A stretch of DNA of 9,859 bases, from assembly GCA_020433785.1 (NCBI GenBank), contig JAGRCC010000131.1, positions 1 to 9,859 of the forward strand, read 5' to 3'. The stretch is from Anaerolineae bacterium (GTDB taxonomy: Bacteria; Chloroflexota; Anaerolineae; 4572-78; J111). The notes below the pieces were generated by a model that was not told the DNA's origin, did no database searches, and worked only from the letters and a program-made list of their open reading frames with translations. Positions within the stretch are counted from its first letter, which is position 1. Each line of letters opens with the position of its first letter. The translations under genes were made by a program, and so were the position numbers. Below, piece by piece: positions 1 to 6,054 of this stretch.

Positions 1-56
1 AATCGGCCCGGCTATGAGCCGCGCCTGCTCAAGGGTCGATGCGGGGCAAACCCAGC

Positions 57-932
57 TTAACCGGCTTGCTGCCAAACGGTGGCGATGCTCTTGAAGGCCT
101 GATGGCTCAGGGAGATACAATACGCCGGCGGCTCGAATGAGGTTTTGAAGTACCATTGTATCGATGGGCTGTCCGGCTGGGCGGTGATGTCGATGAGGTG
201 GTTGCCGTTATCATCAGCGACATATTTGTCGCCGTCGGTATTCAGGGATTGCCCCGCCGCTTGCTCGAGCCAGGACACGCGTTCTTGGGCGGTTTGCTCG
301 TCAACTGCGCCGGCCAGATGGAGCACCTGGCCGTTGAGCAGCAGCGCATGGGCAATCCCATCGCGCTGGCCGACGGCCCGGGCCAGGGCGCCTTCACCGT
401 CCCAACTGGTCATGATCGCTTGCAGGCCGGCTTCAACGTCGGCCCGCGAGGCGGCATTGGCGATGGCGTGAGCCAGGATGGCGAATGATCCGACCGACAT
501 CATTTCCGATAAATATTGACGGACCCCACTTTTGACCAGCGAGTAAAGCTTATCTTCCGTGGCTTCGGCTTTGGTAAAGTAGCCGCTAATCTCATACTGG
601 TCGATTACGGTCCGTTCCGGGGCGATGCCGGGCTGGCCGGTGCGGATATAAAGTTGGGTCAGCGTATTGTTTCTGTCTTGACGAATGTGCCGGCACAATT
701 CCAACCCGGCGTGGTCGCTCTCCATCACCACGTCGATAAAACCGAGGGCTAAGCGCGACAGATGTTGATCGGGCCGGCTGTTCATAAATTCAATCGCCTT
801 GGCTTTACTCTGGGCCGTATGGATTTTGAGCGGTAGACCATACACCGTGAAATCCTTCATCGCCAGCTTGGATATGCTCAGCACATCGACTTCATCGTCC
901 ACCAATAAGATTTCCCACTCGGTAAAAAACAT
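57..932 (-). CDS. Response regulator, REC domain of the DUF3369-associated type, no recognised output domain
   Basis: This is a 291-residue protein. Residues 1-140 form a receiver domain: acidic pair D12/D13, phosphoacceptor D67 in FIDVVMESD, T98 and K121. The stretches DVVMESDHAGL and RTGQPGIAPE are characteristic of receivers found with DUF3369, a GAF-like region that often precedes HD-GYP or other output domains. Residues 145-291 are a single globular-looking region containing no HD, GGDEF, helix-turn-helix or kinase motif that I can see. The protein therefore either ends with a ligand-binding or protein-interaction domain or is a shortened family member. The ATG at 932 is preceded by a good ribosome site, AAGGAGAG. 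It begins 40 bases after the SARP gene stop, so it is probably the third gene of the hydrolase-SARP-REC operon. The REC assignment is firm, the DUF3369 assignment is from remembered family motifs, and the output function is unknown. Confidence 0.85.
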   Translation of the reverse strand: MFFTEWEILLVDDEVDVLSISKLAMKDFTVYGLPLKIHTAQSKAKAIEFMNSRPDQHLSRLALGFIDVVMESDHAGLELCRHIRQDRNNTLTQLYIRTGQPGIAPERTVIDQYEISGYFTKAEATEDKLYSLVKSGVRQYLSEMMSVGSFAILAHAIANAASRADVEAGLQAIMTSWDGEGALARAVGQRDGIAHALLLNGQVLHLAGAVDEQTAQERVSWLEQAAGQSLNTDGDKYVADDNGNHLIDITAQPDSPSIQWYFKTSFEPPAYCISLSHQAFKSIATVWQQAG

Positions 933-972
933 CGGTTCTCTCCTTCTTTGGAATTAGGGTCATTCCTAAACA

Positions 973-1776
973 TTAGACGTTGGTCGGGTCCAGCCGAATT
1001 TGGTCGAAAAGTTCCTGAGTGGCCAGTTCGGGTTTGATATCGAATTCGGCCGCTAGAATCTGGTCGCAGAGTTGATATTGGCGCAGCGCTTGCGTTCGTA
1101 TGCCCAGGCGTACGTAACAACGCATCGCCTGCCGATGGGCATCTTCCCGACAAGGGTCGTGTTTGAGTAAGCGGTGGATGTAGGCTAAGGCTTTGGTGTA
1201 GTCTTCCTCGGAATAGGCGTAGTCGGACAGTGAGGCTAATAAATCCAAAAAAGCCGCCCGCAGTCGCTCGCGTTCAATAATGGTTTGGATGCTGGAGTCG
1301 CCGCCCAAATCGCCTTTGTAGAGGGTCAAGGCGTCTTCATAAAAAGTGATGCCTTTTTCATGGTCGCCTTGGTGCAATAAGCGCGCCCCTTCAGCTCGCC
1401 ATGCATCGAAATAATCGATGTCGATGCCGATCTCTTCCGACGTATTAAGGTAGTAATAGCCATTATCGTGATTAACCAGGCTATCCCGTTTGGAAAACTT
1501 CTTGGTCAGCTTATTGAGTTGATAAATCAGACTGTTGAGCGATTGGCCGGCCAACGTCACATCATAGCCGGGCCAGAGTTGTTCCAGGATCTGAGTGCGT
1601 TCCAGGCGATACTGCCGCGTTAAAGCCAGGTAAGTCAGTAACAACTCGGATTTGCTGCCACTATTGATCGGCACTTGATTATCGTAGATCTTGAGCCTGA
1701 ATGATCCCAGCAGAGAAATCATAATGGGTGCGAGATCGTCTTGATGAGCTGTTTGAACAAACATGCTGTTATTCAT
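973..1776 (-). CDS. SARP-like transcriptional regulator (winged helix + BTAD domain)
   Basis: The protein has 267 residues. The N-terminal part (about residues 15-95) has the OmpR/SARP winged-helix pattern: ISLLGSFRL, then SELLLTYLAL, ILEQLWPG and SLNSLIYQLNKL. Residues about 115-265 form a bacterial transcriptional activator (BTAD) domain made of TPR-like helices, with GDHEKGITFYEDAL, YKGDL, ERERLRAAFL and HDPCREDAHRQAMRCY. There is no NB-ARC/ATPase region, so it is a short SARP. SARPs are DNA-binding activators that recognise direct repeats spaced by helical turns and recruit RNA polymerase. A longer reading begins at TTG 1794, but GAGGGGGG (1785-1792) lies 8 bases before ATG 1776, so I chose 1776. 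The gene starts 20 bases after the hydrolase stop, indicating co-transcription. It is a candidate to bind the 22-bp-periodic repeats upstream of its own operon (inference). Confidence 0.88.
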   Translation of the reverse strand: MNNSMFVQTAHQDDLAPIMISLLGSFRLKIYDNQVPINSGSKSELLLTYLALTRQYRLERTQILEQLWPGYDVTLAGQSLNSLIYQLNKLTKKFSKRDSLVNHDNGYYYLNTSEEIGIDIDYFDAWRAEGARLLHQGDHEKGITFYEDALTLYKGDLGGDSSIQTIIERERLRAAFLDLLASLSDYAYSEEDYTKALAYIHRLLKHDPCREDAHRQAMRCYVRLGIRTQALRQYQLCDQILAAEFDIKPELATQELFDQIRLDPTNV

Positions 1777-1784
1777 AATTTGTT

Positions 1785-1792
1785 CCCCCCTC
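1785..1792 (-). promoter_or_regulatory. Ribosome binding site fixing the SARP start
   Basis: GAGGGGGG on the minus strand lies 8 bases before ATG 1776. It would lie inside the coding sequence if the TTG at 1794 were the start, which argues for the shorter protein. Confidence 0.7.
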
Positions 1793-1796
1793 AATG

Positions 1797-2636
1797 TTAA
1801 ATCGCCGCGAAACTTAAATTTTTCTCTAGCGCTTGCTGTAGAAAGCCGTTTAATAACGGCGTGACTTGATGCGGTTGTTCCAGATTGCTGACATGGCCGG
1901 CATTGGCAATGATTTTAAGCGTCGCGTCAGGAATGCTGTCGGCCATTTGTTGGGCTGCATGCGGCGGTCGCGACTTATCGTCAGCGCCAACGATGATCAT
2001 CGTCGGTGCGGTGATTTCAGGCAGCCGGTTTAACTGCGATGTCCGGGAGAAGATACCGTGACCGATGCTCACCAGGCCGGGCACTTGGGCGACCTCAAAC
2101 GACGATAAATCAACCTTGAAACGATTAACGATATTGGGCGCTTGCTGCATAGTTACCGGTGAAAAAAAGAAGGGAACGATCTCGTCCTGCATCGGCGCCG
2201 GAACCGTGCCGATCTGTTCGATCATGGACAACATGCCAAAATGGTGGGCGAAAGCTTCGGGCGGTTCCGAGCCTAAATAGGTGTCCATCAAAACTAACGC
2301 TGAGACTGCTTCAGGATGGTTCAGGGTGAGATGGGTCGCCCAAATGCCGCCTACTGAGCTGCCCACAACGGCGAACTGTTCAAGGCCGAGGGCCTGGGTG
2401 AAAGCCCACATATCCTCAGCGAGTTCTTCGATTGAATAAGAATCGGCCGGCGGCGGGGCCGAGCGTCCGTGTCCCCATAGGTCGGGTACAATGCAGCGGT
2501 AAGTAGCGGACAGCGCTGCGACTTGGGGCTGCCACATTTCATTATCCCAGAGGTAGCTATGCCCGAAAATAATGGGAAAACCATGGCCGTGATCTTCATA
2601 GTACATTGTTCGTGAGTTAATGGTTATCATTGGCAT
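1797..2636 (-). CDS. Alpha/beta-fold hydrolase
   Basis: This 279-residue protein has the usual length of a small alpha/beta hydrolase. The nucleophile elbow is VVGSSVGG with S94. The likely acid is D220 (or D219) in IIVGADD. The base is H248 in ANAGHVSNLEQP. The oxyanion-hole region reads FGHSYLWD (H26), an HS variant of the usual HG motif, followed by the family motif DLWGHGRS (53-59). Residues about 120-200 form the cap. No signal peptide is seen, so it should be cytoplasmic. The substrate cannot be read; relatives include esterases, enol-lactonases and C-C hydrolases. ATG 2636 has AAGGAA upstream with a slightly long spacing. It is the first gene of an operon with the SARP and REC genes. 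A hydrolase ahead of a SARP could act on the signal or product of that circuit (inference). Confidence 0.9.
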   Translation of the reverse strand: MPMITINSRTMYYEDHGHGFPIIFGHSYLWDNEMWQPQVAALSATYRCIVPDLWGHGRSAPPPADSYSIEELAEDMWAFTQALGLEQFAVVGSSVGGIWATHLTLNHPEAVSALVLMDTYLGSEPPEAFAHHFGMLSMIEQIGTVPAPMQDEIVPFFFSPVTMQQAPNIVNRFKVDLSSFEVAQVPGLVSIGHGIFSRTSQLNRLPEITAPTMIIVGADDKSRPPHAAQQMADSIPDATLKIIANAGHVSNLEQPHQVTPLLNGFLQQALEKNLSFAAI

Positions 2637-2756
2637 TGGTCTAATTCCTTAAAAAGTAAAGGTTGATAATAAACGCTTTGGCGACGTCTCGGTCATGTGA
2701 GCTAAAGATTTAGCTGTTATCGCCCTCGTCCGGTATTTCATAAAGCAGGTTACTAC

Positions 2757-2785
2757 AGGATATCAAATTCTGTCGGGTTTGTCAG
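2757..2785 (-). promoter_or_regulatory. Predicted promoter A for hydrolase-SARP-REC operon
   Basis: On the minus strand, -35 CTGACA (2785-2780), a 17-bp spacer and -10 TATCCT (2762-2757) preceded by TGA, an extended -10. The predicted start is near 2750, giving a leader of about 114 bases to ATG 2636. The spacing and TGN motif are identical at copies B and C, which is the main support. The weak -10 and the repeat overlapping the -35 are typical of an activator-dependent promoter. An alternative is TTGATA (2766-2761) with TATGAA (2742-2737) at 18 bp. Confidence 0.6.
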
Positions 2786-2827
2786 TCATAAAATCGGGAC
2801 AGTTTTGTCATAAAATCGGGACAATTT
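2778..2827 (-). repeat. Bipartite regulatory repeat, copy A
   Basis: This 50-bp element on the minus strand contains two units 22 bp apart. The 17-mer GTCATAAAATCGGGACA on the plus strand occurs exactly at 2785-2801 and again at 2807-2823. Each unit is an imperfect dyad of the type TTGTC-N10-GACAA. It matches copy C at 40 of 50 positions and copy B at 39 of 50 without gaps. Its downstream end supplies the -35 of predicted promoter A. It looks like a tandem activator or repressor binding site. Confidence 0.8.
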
Positions 2828-2938
2828 GGTAGTGATCGGGGTGGTTGGACATTATGCTGGAAAAGTCTTTGACTGCTATTGAGAAATTTTTTTGTCATAC
2901 GAGAATGGAGTTGACTGTTTCATTATCTGATATTCTCC

Positions 2939-2967
2939 ATTTTAGCAAAGACCAGCGGGTTTGTCTG
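2939..2967 (-). promoter_or_regulatory. Predicted promoter B, upstream tandem promoter
   Basis: On the minus strand, -35 CAGACA (2967-2962), a 17-bp spacer, then TGC and -10 TAAAAT (2944-2939), the best -10 of the three. The predicted start is near 2932. Transcripts would run through copy A before reaching the hydrolase at 2636, so A and B would be tandem promoters of one operon. Confidence 0.5.
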
Positions 2968-3009
2968 TCCTACAATTTGAACAGTTTTGTCATAGATTTA
3001 GGACAATCT
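2960..3009 (-). repeat. Bipartite regulatory repeat, copy B
   Basis: This is the second copy of the 50-bp element, 182 bp upstream of copy A and in the same orientation. Its two units have diverged more from each other than those in copy A: the first reads TTGTCCTAAATCTATGACAA and the second TGTTCAAATTGTAGGACA. The central GACAAAACTGT and the terminal GACAAA are kept. Confidence 0.75.
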
Positions 3010-3111
3010 ATAGGGCAATAGTGGCCTCAATCCAAAAAAACTGTCAAGGGTTTGATGCGGATCGCCCAGGGCGTAAGTGATCGGGCTGGCATTGAATGGT
3101 CATCTTTGAGG

Positions 3112-5481
3112 TTAGCCGTTTGCATCGTTAAGGTACTGTTCAAGAAAGGTGATGATCTTTTTGTCCTCAAGCGCTTCAGTCAGGGTGTGTAAGGTTTGGG
3201 CAAAAGGATGGTACCGTTCAGATAAGTTTTCCAGATCGTAGGCCCGTTCCTGGATACCGCGCATACTGCCCAGGCGAGCCAATTCATACAGCATTTCCAG
3301 TTCGGCTTGCGGCGGCGGTGTTATTTCAGCCGGAGCTGCTGACTGAGGGTGTATCGGCTGAGGTGTATCCAGGCGCTTGTCTTCATAGATCCACTCTAAA
3401 TCGAGATAGTGGCCGATTAGCTCGTATAATTTGTCGGCCTCGACCGGCTTGGCCAAAAAATCGTCACAACCAATACGCCGGTTTTGGTCCTGATCGAGAT
3501 CTAAGGCGCTGGCCGAGACGGCAATAATCGGGATGGCGGCCAACTCCGGCGTGGCTCGCAGAGCCGATATCGCTTCAAAACCCATCATCACCGGCATCAC
3601 CAGATCCATTAAAATGAGATCGGGCCGGGTTTGTCTGGCTTGATCGAGCCCTTCTTGCCCGTTTTCGGCCATAACCACCTCGAACCCCAGCAGTTCCAGC
3701 AGATTCAGCAGCACCAGGCGGTTGTTGCTTTTGTCATCCACCACAAGCACCCGCCGGCGCGGGCCTTTGTAGCCCGTAATAGGTTGGGCCGGCAATTCCA
3801 TCGGCTCGACGGCTTCAGCGACCGGGAATCGGGCCTCAAACCAAAAGAGACTACCCGTTGTGGGTGTCGATTCGTTTCTATCCCTGATGGTAATGGGGGG
3901 CGGCGGCGGGCTGGAAACCTGTATTTGCCCGCCCATTAATCGGACCAACTGCTGGCTGATGACCAGCCCTAAGCCGGTGCCGCTGAGGCGTTGTTGGCTA
4001 TCGCCTATTTGTTCAAACGGTTGGAAGATTTTTTGCAGGTAGGTGGGAGGAATACCGGGACCGGTGTCTTCCACCTCAAAACGAAGTAGGGGAGGTTCAT
4101 CTTGCTCCTGAGCACCTCCACCTGCCTCTCGACTGGCGACCCGGAGGACGACTTGACCCGTTTCGGTAAATTTGATGGCGTTGCCCAGCAGGTTCAGCAG
4201 CACCTGTCGTAGGCGTTTTTCATCGGCTTCGATCAGGTGGGGCATGTTGGGGGCAGCCTGAAAGATAAATCTTAAGCCCTTTTGTTGAGCGGACATGTCC
4301 ATCAAGGCTACCACATTGTCAAGAAAAGTGGGTAAATCCAGCGGAGCAGGACTCAGTTCCAGTTTGTTGGCTTCGACTTTGGCCAAGTCCAACACATCGT
4401 TGATGAGCGTTAGCAGATGCTGTCCACTGTTGTAAATAATGTTCAGCCCATCTCTTTGAGTAGTGGTCAGGTTGGGATCTCGATTGAGGATTTGAGCGTA
4501 GCCTAAAATACCGTTTAGGGGGGTGCGGAGTTCGTGGCTCATATTGGATAGAAACTGGCTCTTAGCCTGATTCGCCACTTCGGCCTCGGCGCGAGCCATT
4601 TCAGCCAGCTCTTTCGCCTTGGCCAATTCGATGGTTTGTTGCTCCAACTGTTCGGTGCGTTGGGTTAGTGCCGCCGTGCGGGTTTCGACCATTTCTTCTA
4701 GTTGTTCTGAATAAGCCTGCAAAGCATTTTTGCTCTGCTTTAGTTCATTAGCCTGCTCTTTGAAATAAACATAGCCTAACAAGGCCACCGACCAAATATG
4801 AAGATTATGGCGAATGGGGCTGTATACTTCCGCATAAATTTCAGCCGTCGCCAGATTGAACAGCATCAGAAAATCATCCAAGAAAAAGCCGGCAATGGCG
4901 ATGATAGCCACATTACGAACCCAACCTTTGCCTTGAGCTAAAAGCACAATGGGGATGGCCAACGATATAACCCCGACGATACGAAAGACCCAATCTCCCC
5001 AATGCATACCAAACCTTAGTGCTGGATTATGCATAACCGCTTGCGCCCATGGCCAAAAGATGATGAGATAACAGGCAATGGTCACACTGAGCCAAACTTG
5101 CAAATAACGCCGAGAGATCAACGCATCTTTCAAAATGTATCGTAAAAAAGCCCCGGCAATGTAGACCACCGCCACACTCCGCAGCACGTGTTCGAACGGT
5201 GGGAAGAAAATCTCCAACTTAGCCTGCTCGATCATCCCGGCAACGATCAGCGAGACAATAATGAACATAAATAGTTCGCGCCCCAAGCCTAAACCGAAAC
5301 CCCACACCAGCCATTTTTCCCGTGGATAGTCGCTCTGCTGCTGGCGCGACCAGGCCACATATAAAAGGATGGCAAAGAAAATCGCGGTCATGCCAAATCG
5401 GACTAGATCATTTTGCGGTCCACCTGCGCCGCCCCCAAAGTTAGCCAGGACGGTGAGGAGGTAATCAAAAAATTGATTCAA
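3112..5481 (-). CDS. Membrane-bound hybrid histidine kinase with C-terminal receiver
   Basis: The protein has 789 residues. Residues 1-245 contain about seven hydrophobic segments (near 25-44, 58-82, 101-117, 126-148, 165-183, 188-210 and 226-240), a membrane sensor of no family I recognise. A coiled coil follows (245-308). HisKA carries H316 in NMSHELRTP. HATPase has N434 (LLGNAIKF), the G1 box DTGPGIP (472-478), the F box and GTGLGL (501-506). The receiver (576-695) has D582/D583, phosphoacceptor D626, S656 and K678. The usual MDG after the phosphorylated Asp is MMG here. A tail (725-789) resembles the helical end common in Chloroflexota and cyanobacterial hybrid kinases. The start is TTG 5481: an in-frame TAA lies two codons upstream and AGGGG (5489-5493) is 7 bases away. 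It follows the small ORF by 38 bases, so both likely depend on promoter C. The phosphotransfer partner is unknown; the LuxR-type regulator upstream is a candidate. Confidence 0.93.
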   Translation of the reverse strand: MNQFFDYLLTVLANFGGGAGGPQNDLVRFGMTAIFFAILLYVAWSRQQQSDYPREKWLVWGFGLGLGRELFMFIIVSLIVAGMIEQAKLEIFFPPFEHVLRSVAVVYIAGAFLRYILKDALISRRYLQVWLSVTIACYLIIFWPWAQAVMHNPALRFGMHWGDWVFRIVGVISLAIPIVLLAQGKGWVRNVAIIAIAGFFLDDFLMLFNLATAEIYAEVYSPIRHNLHIWSVALLGYVYFKEQANELKQSKNALQAYSEQLEEMVETRTAALTQRTEQLEQQTIELAKAKELAEMARAEAEVANQAKSQFLSNMSHELRTPLNGILGYAQILNRDPNLTTTQRDGLNIIYNSGQHLLTLINDVLDLAKVEANKLELSPAPLDLPTFLDNVVALMDMSAQQKGLRFIFQAAPNMPHLIEADEKRLRQVLLNLLGNAIKFTETGQVVLRVASREAGGGAQEQDEPPLLRFEVEDTGPGIPPTYLQKIFQPFEQIGDSQQRLSGTGLGLVISQQLVRLMGGQIQVSSPPPPPITIRDRNESTPTTGSLFWFEARFPVAEAVEPMELPAQPITGYKGPRRRVLVVDDKSNNRLVLLNLLELLGFEVVMAENGQEGLDQARQTRPDLILMDLVMPVMMGFEAISALRATPELAAIPIIAVSASALDLDQDQNRRIGCDDFLAKPVEADKLYELIGHYLDLEWIYEDKRLDTPQPIHPQSAAPAEITPPPQAELEMLYELARLGSMRGIQERAYDLENLSERYHPFAQTLHTLTEALEDKKIITFLEQYLNDANG

Positions 5482-5493
5482 GGGTTAACCCCT
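5482..5493 (-). promoter_or_regulatory. Kinase ribosome site embedded in a palindrome
   Basis: AGGGG (minus, 5493-5489) lies 7 bases from the TTG start. It overlaps the perfect palindrome GGGTTAACCC (5482-5491). The site supports the TTG start; whether the palindrome affects translation is unknown. Confidence 0.45.
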
Positions 5494-5519
5494 GCCTAAA
5501 TGAGACGATAGTCAATAAT

Positions 5520-5762
5520 TTAACCGGCTAAATCGATAATCTTTTGGTGAGGTGTGAGCGGAGCCATTGACTTGGGAATGTGCCTGTCGGTCTTCAGCCT
5601 CAATGCCTCTTGGCTCGATAATTCCTCTAGCCGCCGGATCTCGGCGCTGAGCGGATCTTCTAGTTTGACTGATGGGCTTAACTGGGGGACTGTTAGGGTG
5701 AGTTGATCAAAAGAGGGCAGGGAGATTTTGATACCGAGCAGTAGATAGCCTAATTTGTTCAT
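5520..5762 (-). CDS. Small protein of unknown function (80 residues)
   Basis: I do not recognise this protein. It begins with a short hydrophobic stretch (NKLGYLLLGIKISL) too weak to call a signal peptide. A charged, probably helical middle (LSAEIRRLEELSSQEALRL, about residues 38-56) follows, then a basic, proline-containing tail. The ribosome site is weak (GGTGA about 10 bases upstream of ATG 5762). It lies about 43 bases downstream of the start predicted for promoter C and 38 bases before the hybrid kinase. If real, it would be the first gene of the kinase operon and could be an accessory or regulatory peptide. The alternative is a chance ORF in the kinase leader. Reasonable amino-acid composition and the promoter position favour a gene, but not strongly. 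Confidence 0.5.
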   Translation of the reverse strand: MNKLGYLLLGIKISLPSFDQLTLTVPQLSPSVKLEDPLSAEIRRLEELSSQEALRLKTDRHIPKSMAPLTPHQKIIDLAG

Positions 5763-5811
5763 TTTTCGTTTTCACCGTCAACAATGATAACGTTACCAGT
5801 TTACTTTATTA

Positions 5812-5840
5812 AGGATAACAAATTACTTTGGATTTGTCTG
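5812..5840 (-). promoter_or_regulatory. Predicted promoter C for small ORF and hybrid kinase
   Basis: On the minus strand, -35 CAGACA (5840-5835), a 17-bp spacer ending in TGT, and -10 TATCCT (5817-5812). The predicted start is near 5805. The stretch AATTTG(A/T)TATCCT is shared with promoter A at the same distance from the repeat, although the surrounding spacer differs. Confidence 0.6.
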
Positions 5841-5882
5841 TCCTAAAATTGGGGCAGTTTTGTACTAGAATTGGGACAAACT
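5833..5882 (-). repeat. Bipartite regulatory repeat, copy C
   Basis: This is the third 50-bp copy, about 2.9 kb from copy B and in the same orientation. The units are TTGTCCCAATTCTAGTACAA and TGCCCCAATTTTAGGACA, the second close to a TGTCC-N8-GGACA dyad. It has 40 of 50 positions in common with copy A. It lies upstream of a different transcription unit, which indicates a shared regulator and not a local duplication. Confidence 0.8.
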
Positions 5883-6049
5883 GTCTGAGTTTTAAGCAGA
5901 TCATCAAACAGAGCTGTCTGAAGGCTCATCTCATGGCAAATTTGATACAACTGATCGGGCAAACGCCGCCCGGCTTCGTTGTGGTTCTAAATTACAACAT
6001 GCGGTAGTTCGGGTTCGTCCGGTGGGAGCTTGATATAAGCTCGATCCAT
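5843..6049 (-). pseudogene. Possible decayed short ORF interrupted by an in-frame TAG
   Basis: Starting at ATG 6049, six bases after the LuxR-type regulator stop, the minus strand reads MDRAYIKLPPDEPELPHVVI. It then hits TAG (5989-5987) and continues open in the same frame for 47 codons (NHNEAGRRLPDQLYQICHEM, then SLQTALFDDLLK) until TAG 5845-5843. Both halves look protein-like. The last dozen codons run into repeat C, so the original end was probably earlier. This could be a small gene co-transcribed with the regulator that lost function, or a chance open frame. I cannot name a family. Confidence 0.3.
6026..6042. other. Small hairpin just after the LuxR-type regulator
   Basis: GAGCTT-GATAT-AAGCTC is a perfect 6-bp stem with a 5-base loop, starting 13 bases past the regulator stop (6055). 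No T-tract follows on the minus strand, so it is at best a weak terminator or an mRNA-stabilising hairpin. Confidence 0.3.
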
Positions 6050-6054
6050 TTCAT

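Larger units (their letters stand above)
2637..3111. other. 475-base gene-free regulatory region between kinase and hydrolase operon
   Basis: No convincing gene lies here; the only minus-strand ORFs I found are under 25 codons and lack ribosome sites. It holds two copies of the 50-bp bipartite element (2778-2827 and 2960-3009), each joined to a predicted minus-strand promoter reading toward the hydrolase. A further weak promoter candidate is TTGACA (minus, 3047-3042) with CACTAT (3023-3018) at 18 bp. The kinase transcript must end here or run through, but I see no clear hairpin with a T-tract. CGCCCTGGGCG near 3064-3074 is a short palindrome without a useful loop. Confidence 0.6.

Noticed and set aside
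9..21. Hairpin CGGCT-ATG-AGCCG after the DUF3369-type gene as a terminator
   Set aside because: It has only a 5-bp stem and no T-tract on the minus strand. The 56 bases available are too few to judge whether the operon continues.
145..752. Plus-strand ORFs opposite the DUF3369-type gene
   Set aside because: They are antisense shadows of a gene with clear REC motifs, with no family resemblance or ribosome sites.
2902..2943. Stem formed by AGAATGGAG and CTCCATTTT
   Set aside because: It has a 24-base loop and a wobble pair, and the predicted promoter B start lies inside it, so it would not be transcribed whole from B. It is likely incidental.
2778..5882. The 50-bp repeats as transposon ends (tandem TGTC...GACA units resemble transposase-binding sites of Tn7/Mu-like elements)
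   Set aside because: All three copies share one orientation, no inverted partner end or transposase gene is present, and each is joined at fixed spacing to a promoter-like sequence. A regulatory role explains more. A genome-wide scan could still overturn this.
2831..5959. The shared 8-mer TGATCGGG near each repeat copy (around 2833, 3078 and 5952)
   Set aside because: It lies at inconsistent distances (4, 67 and 68 bp from the repeats) and also occurs inside coding sequence near 768, so it is probably a common word in this genome.
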